A stretch of 13,763 bases of DNA from Deltaproteobacteria bacterium UBA5329 (GTDB taxonomy: Bacteria; Desulfobacterota; Syntrophorhabdia; Syntrophorhabdales; Syntrophorhabdaceae): NCBI GenBank assembly GCA_002408185.1, contig DHQV01000030.1, positions 73,656-87,418 of the forward strand. The letters run 5' to 3'. Both the position numbers and the translations under genes were made by a program. The notes under the pieces are model-generated. The model had not been told where the DNA came from. It saw only the letters and a program-made list of their open reading frames with translations, and searched no databases. Of this stretch, positions 1-6,866 are shown piece by piece; the stretch's first letter is position 1, and the number at the start of each line of letters is the position of its first letter.

Positions 1-1065
1 TTTTACAGGCTCATCGGAAGCGCCCGCGAGGTCCACCTCATATTCCAGGGAAGTGACGACCAGCCGAGGAGCCGGTACATCGAAGAGATCGTCTGGAATA
101 CAGAGAGGCAGCGTAAGGCTTTAAACGTCATGCCCGTGCAGAAGACCATTGTGCCGGTCAACTTGAGGCGCGACATTCCTCCGCCGGTCATCGAAAAGAC
201 ACCGTCCGTCATTTCGGCGCTCTCCGTGAGAGGTTTCTCACCGAGCACGCTCGACGCGTATGTCACGTGCCCGCTCCTCTTTTATTTTACACGCCTCATA
301 GGTCTCGAGGAACGCCAAGGTTTTTCGACCGACATAGACGCAGCCAGCCGCGGTGATATCATCCACCGGGTCCTCTTCGATACCTTCCTGCCTTTCGCAG
401 GTATGCCAGTCACGCGACAGATCGAGGACGATGTCCTGGAAAGCCTCGACCGGGCCCTGCAGAGCCATTTTACGGCTGGACCCAACTCGGGAGAATATTA
501 TCTCTTCCGGAATATGGCGCGGTTCAAGCTTCGCTCATTCGTGAAGGCCCACTTAAAAGATCGTGACGAACCTTTCATCATAAAATATCTCGAAGAAAGG
601 CTTGCCATGCAATTCCCGGCAGGCGGCACGATGGTGACACTGTCCGGCAAGGTCGACCGTATAGACTTCGACCCCGCAGGCGAAAGGTACGTCGTTATCG
701 ATTACAAGACAGGTGGGGACCGGAAACAGTATCCTTCGGGAATAGCCGGCAAAACCAATTTCCTCGATATCCGGTCGATACACGAACATGTCGTTTCCTT
801 TCAGCTTCCAGTGTATATGAACATATTTTCCGCCGCCAGGAACATTCCACTGGAAAATATAGACGCACGCCTCATCATGCTCGGAAAAAATTCGGAGGAA
901 CTATTTTTCAAAGCCAGGCAAAACAAGAATGGATCCCTGATCGCTGCGTACACGGAGGGTATCAGGACGGTCATAGCCCATATGCTCGACCCCGACGAGC
1001 CTTTCGCCGCATTCGACACCCGAAAATGTATGGAATGCAGGGCAAGGGACCTCTGTCATATGTAA
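1..1065 (+). CDS. AddB/RecB-like PD-(D/E)XK nuclease, C-terminal part (5' end outside window)
   Basis: The reading frame is open from base 1 to the TAA at 1063-1065, so this is the last 354 residues of a longer protein. Residue numbers below count from the Met codon at 130, which is internal. The start of the fragment (FYRLIGSAREVHL) resembles the motif VI area of UvrD/AddB-type helicases. The rest is a RecB-family nuclease domain: GDIIHR, then GKVDRID, VVIDYKTG (the D-x-K core) and a QLPVY (QxxxY) motif. One cysteine at residue 47 (DAYVTCP) and a C-terminal C300-x2-C303-x5-C309 match the four-cysteine Fe-S staple of AddB. The expected role is double-strand break end processing with an AddA partner in the cytoplasm; no addA is seen here, and it would lie upstream if present. 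Assignment to AddB rather than another RecB-like nuclease rests on the cysteine pattern and the helicase-like start. Confidence 0.85.
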   Translation, partial: FYRLIGSAREVHLIFQGSDDQPRSRYIEEIVWNTERQRKALNVMPVQKTIVPVNLRRDIPPPVIEKTPSVISALSVRGFSPSTLDAYVTCPLLFYFTRLIGLEERQGFSTDIDAASRGDIIHRVLFDTFLPFAGMPVTRQIEDDVLESLDRALQSHFTAGPNSGEYYLFRNMARFKLRSFVKAHLKDRDEPFIIKYLEERLAMQFPAGGTMVTLSGKVDRIDFDPAGERYVVIDYKTGGDRKQYPSGIAGKTNFLDIRSIHEHVVSFQLPVYMNIFSAARNIPLENIDARLIMLGKNSEELFFKARQNKNGSLIAAYTEGIRTVIAHMLDPDEPFAAFDTRKCMECRARDLCHM

Positions 1066-1158
1066 CGGCAAGCGGCTAAAGGTGAACGGTAAAAGATAGT
1101 TAATTCCTTTAGCCGTTAGCCGGCCTCAATTCCATTTGCGTTTAGCCGCTCGCGCCGT
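1066..1158. repeat. Inverted GGCTAAA/TTTAGCC spacer repeats
   Basis: The spacer after the nuclease gene is built from related short words in both orientations. CGGCTAAAGG at 1073-1082 is the exact reverse complement of CCTTTAGCCG at 1106-1115. AGCGGCTAAA at 1071-1080 is the exact reverse complement of TTTAGCCGCT at 1141-1150. Extra AACGG and CCGTT words lie between them. Two alternative stem-loops are therefore possible in RNA. It looks like a dispersed intergenic repeat and could also end transcription of the upstream gene, though no U-run follows. Confidence 0.6.
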
Positions 1159-1186
1159 TCGCATCTTTCATTCTCGTCTCTTAATG

Positions 1187-1195
1187 TGGTATAAA
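1187..1195 (+). promoter_or_regulatory. Possible extended -10 element ahead of tatD
   Basis: TGGTATAAA at 1187-1195 fits an extended -10 (TG-n-TATAAT with one mismatch). A weak -35 (TTCATT, 1167-1172) lies 17 bases upstream. A start point 6-7 bases past the hexamer would fall at about the second ATG (1201), and no Shine-Dalgarno is visible. This would mean a leaderless transcript, or the match is chance in an A/T-rich patch. Confidence 0.3.
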
Positions 1196-1197
1196 AA

Positions 1198-1965
1198 ATG
1201 ATGTTCGTAGATTCTCATTGCCATCTCGAAATGGAATCGTATAAAGCCGATAGGGACGCTGTTATTCAGAAATGTATTGACGAAGGGATGCAGTATGTCC
1301 TTACGGTCGGCACGGAGGAATCTTATTTTCCCGCGGTGGTCGAACTCGTGGACAAATACACGTTCATCTACGGTGCGGTCGGCATACATCCGCACAATGC
1401 GGCGGATTTTAACGACGGGACGGAGAAGGCTATCAAAAAAATTACGGCGCATAAGAAGATCGTCGGCTACGGCGAGGTGGGGCTCGATTTTTTCAAGAAC
1501 TATTCGCCGCGGGACATCCAGAAAAAGATATTCGCAAGGCAGCTTTGGCTTGCCGGAACTTTAAGCCTGCCCGTTATCGTTCACTCTCGCGATGCTAAAA
1601 ATGAGACCGTCGAGATCTTGAAAAGCGAGTACCCGTCGGGACACGGCGTCATCCATTGTTTTTCTTACGATCGCGCGGCCGCAAAAGAATTCCTGGACAT
1701 GGGGTTTTATATTTCGATCCCCGGAACGGTCACGTATAAAACGGCGGGGGCCTTAAGGGAGGCGGTCCGCTATATACCTCACGAGCGCTTGCTGGCGGAA
1801 ACAGATGCGCCGTTCCTCACGCCCGTTCCCCACCGCGGCAAGCGCAACGTGCCCTGGTACGTCAAGATAACCATCGCGGCAATTGCCGCAGAACTCAAGA
1901 TATCAACAGAAAGAACGGCCGGGGTCCTCCGCGATAATTTTGCTCGGCTGTTTCTGAAAAAATAA
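1198..1965 (+). CDS. tatD: TatD-family metal-dependent DNase/hydrolase
   Basis: This 255-residue protein has the usual TatD length and full metal-site set: H7 and H9 in DSHCHLE, E93 in GEVGLDF, H129 in PVIVHSRD, H153 in VIHCFS, and D203 in ETDAPFLTP. TatD proteins are TIM-barrel, divalent-metal 3'-5' exonucleases acting in DNA quality control; some homologues may have other phosphoester substrates. Two adjacent ATG codons (1198 and 1201) could each start the protein, and neither has a recognisable ribosome binding site. The gene is first in a tight plus-strand cluster, with the cysteine hydrolase starting 12 bases after its stop. Family identity is secure; the precise substrate is not. Confidence 0.93.
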   Translation: MMFVDSHCHLEMESYKADRDAVIQKCIDEGMQYVLTVGTEESYFPAVVELVDKYTFIYGAVGIHPHNAADFNDGTEKAIKKITAHKKIVGYGEVGLDFFKNYSPRDIQKKIFARQLWLAGTLSLPVIVHSRDAKNETVEILKSEYPSGHGVIHCFSYDRAAAKEFLDMGFYISIPGTVTYKTAGALREAVRYIPHERLLAETDAPFLTPVPHRGKRNVPWYVKITIAAIAAELKISTERTAGVLRDNFARLFLKK

Positions 1966-1977
1966 GAGGAAATGCTC

Positions 1978-2544
1978 ATGAAGCCTGCAATTGTCATCGT
2001 TGATGTGCTCGACGGAAATTTCCGAAAACCCTTGGGAAACGATAAAGAAGAAGAAAAGATCGTACCGGTCATCAGGGACCTTCTTAAGCGTGCGCGAAGC
2101 CGCAGAATCCCCGTGATCTTCGCCTGCGACAGCTTCCTGGAACAGGATTTCATATTCGGCGGCCGCATGAAACCTCATGCAATCCGCGGAACGAGCGGGA
2201 CAAGACCGTTAAAGGAACTCGAGGTCAAGGAGTCGGACATAATACTCGATAAACGGCGCTTCAGTGCTTTTTTTAAAACGGACCTCGATCAGACTTTGCG
2301 CACATTCGGCATCGACACGGTCGCGATCGGAGGCCTGAATACTCATTTCTGCGTGCTTGCCACGGTCTTCGACGCAATATGCCATGACTTTTCTACGATA
2401 ATCCTCGAGGATGCAAGCGCTTCTTTCAAAAAGGAGATCCATGACAATTTCCTTGCCGCGTACAGGAACTCCGCCATATATCCCCTCCTGCGCGTCATGT
2501 CATCCGATGCCTTTATGTCGGAGGTCAAAAAAGATCTGTCATGA
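1978..2544 (+). CDS. Cysteine hydrolase, isochorismatase/nicotinamidase-like family
   Basis: The protein is 188 residues from the preferred ATG at 1978. An ATG at 1972 is also open, but the purine-rich GAGGA at 1966-1970 is spaced 7 bases from 1978 and only 1 base from 1972. The family triad is visible: D9 (IVIVDVLDGNF), K92 (LDKRRFSAF) and C125 (NTHFCVLAT), numbered from 1978. PHAIRGTSGT resembles the region after the metal site in nicotinamidase-like members, but the DxHxxxH-type metal motif of true nicotinamidases is not seen. Enzymes of this family hydrolyse amides or vinyl ethers; the substrate here cannot be told. The stop overlaps the next ATG (ATGA), so the gene is probably translated together with the GerMN gene. 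Confidence 0.88.
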   Translation: MKPAIVIVDVLDGNFRKPLGNDKEEEKIVPVIRDLLKRARSRRIPVIFACDSFLEQDFIFGGRMKPHAIRGTSGTRPLKELEVKESDIILDKRRFSAFFKTDLDQTLRTFGIDTVAIGGLNTHFCVLATVFDAICHDFSTIILEDASASFKKEIHDNFLAAYRNSAIYPLLRVMSSDAFMSEVKKDLS

Positions 2545-3119
2545 TGCTGCATAATAAACAGCGCAATAATGATCTGCTGTCCGGGCGGCGGCGCCCCGGT
2601 GCCGCGAATTTGATGCCGTATATCATTATCCTTGTCGGCCTCCTGATCGCCGGCGGTTGCTATTATGGTTACCGGTATCTCAGAATAGCCGGACAGCCAA
2701 AGCCTGTCATCGTTTCGGACACCATCGAACTGAAACTCTATTATCCGGCCGCCCCTGCAAAACTGGCTGTCAGAACCATTCCCGTCAAGGCAAATTCGAC
2801 TGACAGGGAAAAAGCCGATATCATTATCGCCGCTTTGAAAGAGAATAAAATACTTCCGGAAAATGTCTCTCTTACAGAGTTCGCCGCCAACCAGGATGGC
2901 ACATTGCTTCTTAATTTTTCACACGAACTGACCGCGATGAGGCCTGACCCCGTGACAGAGATCCAGACGGTACATGCGATCACGAATTCGTTCCTTGCAA
3001 ATTTTAGCAGGGCAAGGAACGTCCAGCTTCTCGCTGGTGGACAGGCATTTTTTACGATCAACGGCACCGTCTATACCTATAAACCAATAGAATTCAATTC
3101 TCATATCCTGGAGGATTAA
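2541..3119 (+). CDS. Membrane-anchored GerMN-domain protein
   Basis: The protein is 192 residues. Its N-terminus is basic (RRRPG, residues 16-20), followed by one hydrophobic segment at about residues 25-45, then an extracytoplasmic part. Residues about 60-180 match the GerMN fold: LKLYYP at the start, DGTLLLNFSHEL in the middle, then EIQTVHAITNSFLANF and VQLLAGGQ near the end. A Cys at residue 40 follows AGG, a poor lipobox, so a single-pass anchor is more likely than a lipoprotein. GerMN domains occur in spore proteins of Firmicutes but also in many non-sporulating Gram-negatives, where the role is unclear and probably envelope related. Start ATG 2541 overlaps the previous stop; ATG 2544 is an alternative. 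serS starts directly after the TAA. Confidence 0.85.
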   Translation: MMLHNKQRNNDLLSGRRRPGAANLMPYIIILVGLLIAGGCYYGYRYLRIAGQPKPVIVSDTIELKLYYPAAPAKLAVRTIPVKANSTDREKADIIIAALKENKILPENVSLTEFAANQDGTLLLNFSHELTAMRPDPVTEIQTVHAITNSFLANFSRARNVQLLAGGQAFFTINGTVYTYKPIEFNSHILED

Positions 3120-4391
3120 ATGATCGATCCAAAAATAATCCGTGAACACATAGACATCCTGGACAGGGCGCTTGCACAGAGGCAGACTACGTTCGATACA
3201 GGAAAATTAAAAGAAATAGATGAAAAAAGACGCAGTCTCATCCAGGAAACAGAGAAACTGAAAAACGAGAAGAATGTTCTGTCCAATGAGATCGCAAAAT
3301 TGAAAAGGTCGGGCGAGGACGCCTCGGACAAAATAGAATACCAGCGTTCACTCGGCCAAAAGATCGATATGTACGGACGCGAGTTAAGGGCGGCTGAAGA
3401 TGAATGGGAGGCGCTCGCTCTCATCATACCAAACATACCGGACGGTTCGGTCCCGGTCGGTGCATCTGATGAAGACAATAAGGTCGTGAAAACCTGGGGC
3501 GAAAAACCTGCCTTCGATTTTGAGCCCAAAGCTCATTGGGACCTGGGTGAAGATCTCGATATTCTTGATCCGAAACGGGCTGTAAAGATCACCGGATCAC
3601 GGTTTGCGCTTTATAAATCCCACGGGGCACTACTCGAACGGGCGCTGATCAATTTTATGCTCGATCTTCACATCCGGGAACACGGATACACCGAAGTCCT
3701 GCCGCCCTTTATGGTAAACCGGACATCGATGACCGGAACGGGACAGCTTCCAAAATTCGAAGAGGAATTATTCCATCTCGATGGTGTGGATTACTTTCTC
3801 ATCCCGACAGCCGAGGTTCCCGTGACCAATATTCATGCCGACGAGATATTGAAAGAGGAGCAACTTCCCGTAAAGTACGTTTCATATACGCCATGCTTCC
3901 GCAAGGAAGCGGGAGCGCACGGGAAGGATACGCGCGGTCTGACGCGGCTCCATCAATTCAACAAGGTCGAACTTGTAAAGTTCGCTCATCCCGATAATTC
4001 GTTCGATGAACTGGAGGGGCTTCTCCTCGATGCTGAAGATGTATTGAAGAGGCTCGATATCCACTACCGCGTAAGCGCACTGTGCACAGGTGACCTAGGG
4101 TTTTCTTCCGCAAAGACGTACGACATCGAGGTATGGCTTCCGGGACAGGAGATCTACCGCGAAATTTCGTCATGCAGCTGTTTCACCGATTTCCAGGCCC
4201 GGAGAGCAAAGATCCGGTTCCGCAGACAGGGCGGAAAGACCGAACTTGTCCACACCCTGAACGGCTCCGGCCTTGCGATCGGCAGAACGGTTATGGCCGT
4301 TATGGAAAACTATCAGAATACAGACGGAACAATAAACATCCCCGATGCGCTAAAACCGTACATGCATGGACTGGACAGAATTACGAGGTGA
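3120..4391 (+). CDS. serS: Seryl-tRNA synthetase
   Basis: The 423-residue length and layout are those of bacterial SerRS, which charges tRNA-Ser (and tRNA-Sec) with serine in the cytoplasm. The N-terminal arm, about residues 30-100, is lysine/glutamate-rich and coiled-coil-like; in the family it grips the long variable arm of tRNA-Ser. Class II motif 2 is at F260 onward (FRKEAGAHGKDTRGLTRLHQ) and motif 3 at about residue 380 (LNGSGLAIGRT). TGTGQLPKFEEELF and PTAEVPVTN are further family hallmarks. A strong ribosome binding site (TGGAGGA, 3109-3114) lies about five bases before the ATG, inside the end of the GerMN gene, so serS can be translated well in its own right. Confidence 0.98.
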   Translation: MIDPKIIREHIDILDRALAQRQTTFDTGKLKEIDEKRRSLIQETEKLKNEKNVLSNEIAKLKRSGEDASDKIEYQRSLGQKIDMYGRELRAAEDEWEALALIIPNIPDGSVPVGASDEDNKVVKTWGEKPAFDFEPKAHWDLGEDLDILDPKRAVKITGSRFALYKSHGALLERALINFMLDLHIREHGYTEVLPPFMVNRTSMTGTGQLPKFEEELFHLDGVDYFLIPTAEVPVTNIHADEILKEEQLPVKYVSYTPCFRKEAGAHGKDTRGLTRLHQFNKVELVKFAHPDNSFDELEGLLLDAEDVLKRLDIHYRVSALCTGDLGFSSAKTYDIEVWLPGQEIYREISSCSCFTDFQARRAKIRFRRQGGKTELVHTLNGSGLAIGRTVMAVMENYQNTDGTINIPDALKPYMHGLDRITR

Positions 4392-4468
4392 TAACAGGGA
4401 CATTCTAGAGGAAACTGTTAACTATTTTCGATCTCCGAGTATTTTCAAGGCATTGGAGGATACCACCT

Positions 4469-4498
4469 GCCGTCATTCCGGCTTGCCGGAATGACGGC
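4469..4498. repeat. 13-bp perfect hairpin (terminator-like or dispersed palindrome)
   Basis: GCCGTCATTCCGG at 4469-4481 pairs perfectly with CCGGAATGACGGC at 4486-4498 around a CTTG loop. It lies 77 bases after serS and 57 before proC. There is no run of T after it (GCTTTAACT follows), so a classical intrinsic terminator is uncertain. The word CGTCATTCCGG is typical of intergenic palindromic repeats found in many bacterial genomes, so a repeat origin is equally likely. It could also protect the 3' end of the serS mRNA. Confidence 0.7.
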
Positions 4499-4555
4499 GC
4501 TTTAACTATGGAATCGCGGTGATTTTTCTGTTATAAGGTACAAGGAGGGAATTCC

Positions 4556-5356
4556 ATGGATCGGGTCGGTATCGTAGGCGCAGGCAATATGGGGGAGTCT
4601 ATTCTCAAGGCCCTGCTGAAGAGAGGCGTCGAAAAAAATGATCTGTGTTTTATCGAGGCCAAAAAGGAAAGGGCCCTGTATATCGCGAACACGTACGGCA
4701 TCGACGAACTCCATGACGTGGCCGAACTGACAAAAAGATCGGACAAGGTTGTCCTCGCGGTAAAACCGCAGGATGCAGGAAAGGTCCTGCCGGAGATCGG
4801 CTCTTCCTTTACGGACTCCAACATACTGATATCTATCATGGCGGGTATAACGATATCGAAGATCATTTCCCTTGCGGGGAGATCGATACGGGTGGTCAGG
4901 ATGATGCCGAACGTTGCCATCAAGGTAAATCAGGGTGTTATCGGGATTACGGCAAGCGCTGATGTTTCCGCCGATGAATTTTCTGCTGTAAGGTCGCTTT
5001 TCTCAAGTGCAGGCCTCATAGTCGATGTAGACGAGGGCCACATGGACGCAATAACCTCTCTCGGCGCAAGCAGCCCGGCCTTCTTCCTGCTCTTCCTTGA
5101 GGGCATGATAGATGCCGGGGTACATATCGGGCTGACCCGGGACAAGGCAAAGGCAATCTCTATACAGGTTGTCAGAGGGGTTATTGAGATGCTCGAGCAG
5201 GAACAGATGCACCCCGCATTAATGCGTGAAATGATAACATCGCCAGGCGGCACCACAATAAGCGGATTGGCAACGCTCGAAGCTAAAGCATTCAAGGGAA
5301 ATATTATCAAGGCGATCGAGAAGGCCTCGCTGAGGGCGAAAGAGTTATCGTCATGA
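4556..5356 (+). CDS. proC: Pyrroline-5-carboxylate reductase
   Basis: The enzyme performs the last step of proline synthesis, NAD(P)H-dependent reduction of 1-pyrroline-5-carboxylate. The 266-residue length is standard. The N-terminal Rossmann site reads GIVGAGNMGES (from residue 5). VVRMMPNVA is the conserved central motif, and the C-terminal family signature MREMITSPGGTTISGLATLE is intact. A strong Shine-Dalgarno (AAGGAGGG, 4542-4549) sits at good distance from the ATG, unlike the other genes of this cluster. This marks proC as the first gene of a unit that continues through pcm, the sigma factor and murJ. The stop overlaps the pcm start (ATGA). Confidence 0.97.
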   Translation: MDRVGIVGAGNMGESILKALLKRGVEKNDLCFIEAKKERALYIANTYGIDELHDVAELTKRSDKVVLAVKPQDAGKVLPEIGSSFTDSNILISIMAGITISKIISLAGRSIRVVRMMPNVAIKVNQGVIGITASADVSADEFSAVRSLFSSAGLIVDVDEGHMDAITSLGASSPAFFLLFLEGMIDAGVHIGLTRDKAKAISIQVVRGVIEMLEQEQMHPALMREMITSPGGTTISGLATLEAKAFKGNIIKAIEKASLRAKELSS

Positions 5357-6003
5357 TGAACCAATACCAGAGCAAGCGCCAGTTAATGGTCGAGATCCAG
5401 ATCATTCGGCGGGGAATAAAGGACAGGCGCGTCATCAATGCGATGTTGAAGGTCCCGCGCCATCTGTTCGTTGACGAAGCCCTCTGGCCCGAGGCATATG
5501 AAGATCACCCTCTTCCTATAGGAGAGAAACAGACCATTTCGCAGCCGTACATCGTTGCCCTGATGTCGGAGTTGCTTGAGTTAACTGGTAAGGAAAAGGT
5601 CCTCGAGATCGGTACGGGATCCGGTTATCAGTGCGCCGTTCTGGCAGAGCTTGCAGACCAGGTTTTTTCTGTCGAACGGATCCCTTCTATTGCGAAGCGC
5701 GCACGGAAGATATTCGATCAGCTCAAATATTCCAATGTAATGATCCATATCGGAGACGGAACGCTGGGGTGGAAGGAACACAGCCCCTACGATGGGATCA
5801 TTGTGACTGCCGCCGCGCCCCGGCCCCCGACCGCTCTTCTCGAACAGCTTGCGATCAGGGGCAGGCTCGTTATTCCCATTGGTGACGAATTCTCACAGGA
5901 CCTCATCGTTTTCACGCGAGAGGAAAAGAATAAATATGCGGAAGAAAATTATGGAGGCTGCCGGTTCGTCAAATTGATAGGCGAACAGGGATGGAGGGAA
6001 TGA
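5353..6003 (+). CDS. pcm: Protein-L-isoaspartate O-methyltransferase
   Basis: The 216-residue protein methylates L-isoaspartyl residues in aged proteins with S-adenosylmethionine so that they can revert to aspartate. Seen directly: PRHLFVDEALWPEAYEDHPL, the TISQPY motif at residues 61-66, and SAM motif I VLEIGTGSGYQ at about residues 83-93. The C-terminal RFVKLIGEQGW is the usual family ending. Start ATG 5353 overlaps the proC stop by four bases; ATG 5356 is an alternative. pcm lies directly before an rpoS-like gene, as in the enterobacterial surE-pcm-nlpD-rpoS order, but surE and nlpD are absent from this stretch. Confidence 0.96.
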   Translation: MMNQYQSKRQLMVEIQIIRRGIKDRRVINAMLKVPRHLFVDEALWPEAYEDHPLPIGEKQTISQPYIVALMSELLELTGKEKVLEIGTGSGYQCAVLAELADQVFSVERIPSIAKRARKIFDQLKYSNVMIHIGDGTLGWKEHSPYDGIIVTAAAPRPPTALLEQLAIRGRLVIPIGDEFSQDLIVFTREEKNKYAEENYGGCRFVKLIGEQGWRE

Positions 6004-6866
6004 ACGGGGAAAGGGATATACTCGAATACATCCGTTATGACGATATCCAGGTCGAAAGGCTTTACATGCGCGACCTGCGCAAACTGCCTGTCATAACTGT
6101 AGAAGAGGAAAAGGCCTACGCGCGCAAAGTGGCGGAAGGCAACCCTGAAGCGCGAAGGAAGATGATCGAGGCAAATTTGCGCCTTGTCGTCAAGATCGCA
6201 CGAAGATACGTCAACCAGGGATTGAGCCTTCTCGATCTTATTGAGGAAGGGAACATTGGTCTTATCAAGGCCGTCGAAAAGTTCAACCTTGCCAAGGAAT
6301 GCCGTTTCTCGACATACGCCACGTGGTGGATAAAGCAATCTATAGAACGGGCAATTGCAAATCATTCACGTACGATAAGGCTGCCTGTCCATGTTTCGTC
6401 CAGGGTTAACAGGGTATCGAAGATAATCAGTATGTATGTTGAGAAGTACGGCAGGGAGCCTTCGCTCGAAGAGATATCGCAGGAGTCTGGTTTCCGCACC
6501 GACTTTGTCAGGAACCTCTTCACGATGGCCATCAAGACCTATTCTCTCGAGAGTTATATTGACGAAAACAGCAAGCTCACGCTTGAAGAGGTGATCCCCA
6601 ATCCTGACAACCTAGAACCTCTTGCCATTCTGGAACATACGCGGCGGATGGAAGAGGTCGCGTCTTGGCTCGACACGCTCAATACCGACGAAAGAAAGGT
6701 TATTCTCCTGCGTTTCGGCCTCGATGGGGACGAACCGCAGACGCTCGAACTGATCGGAAAGACCTTCGGCGTAACACGGGAGCGTATCCGCCAGATCGAA
6801 CAAAAAGCCCTCAACAAACTTCGCAAGATCGTCAAGAGACGGAATATTGGAACAGAAAGCATTTGA
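5991..6866 (+). CDS. rpoS: RpoS-like sigma-70 family RNA polymerase sigma factor
   Basis: The 291-residue protein is a group 1/2 sigma factor without a long region 1.1. Visible parts are region 1.2 (DIQVERLYMRDLRKLPVIT), region 2 with ANLRLVVKIARRY (61-73), LLDLIEEGNIGLIKAVEKF (80-98) and FSTYATWWIKQSIERAI (106-122), region 3 starting at RTIRLPVH (127-134), and region 4.2 VTRERIRQIEQKALNKLR (261-278). Length and the pcm neighbour favour RpoS (general stress/stationary phase) over RpoD, but another group 2 role cannot be excluded. Start is ATG 5991 or 6000. The latter makes a typical ATGA overlap with pcm, yet GGAGGG (5993-5998) is too close to serve it. murJ begins within the last 20 bases. 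Confidence 0.9.
   Translation: MEGMNGERDILEYIRYDDIQVERLYMRDLRKLPVITVEEEKAYARKVAEGNPEARRKMIEANLRLVVKIARRYVNQGLSLLDLIEEGNIGLIKAVEKFNLAKECRFSTYATWWIKQSIERAIANHSRTIRLPVHVSSRVNRVSKIISMYVEKYGREPSLEEISQESGFRTDFVRNLFTMAIKTYSLESYIDENSKLTLEEVIPNPDNLEPLAILEHTRRMEEVASWLDTLNTDERKVILLRFGLDGDEPQTLELIGKTFGVTRERIRQIEQKALNKLRKIVKRRNIGTESI

Noticed and set aside
2541..3119. GerMN gene as a lipoprotein or as evidence of sporulation
   Set aside because: The residues before Cys40 are AGG rather than a good lipobox, and GerMN domains are found in many bacteria that do not form spores.
4392..4420. TAACAG/CTGTTA inverted repeat just after serS as a terminator
   Set aside because: The stem is only six A/T-rich pairs with a 17-base loop and no T-run; it is likely chance.
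4418..4445. TTAACT-16-TATTTT as a promoter for proC
   Set aside because: Each box matches only 4/6 and the spacing is off the optimum. A TATAAG at 4532-4537 is also unlikely because its start point would fall inside the ribosome binding site. The proC promoter remains unplaced.
4930..5364. 144-residue minus-strand open frame opposite proC
   Set aside because: The proC frame holds intact family motifs over the same bases; the antisense protein is low-complexity and unrecognisable.
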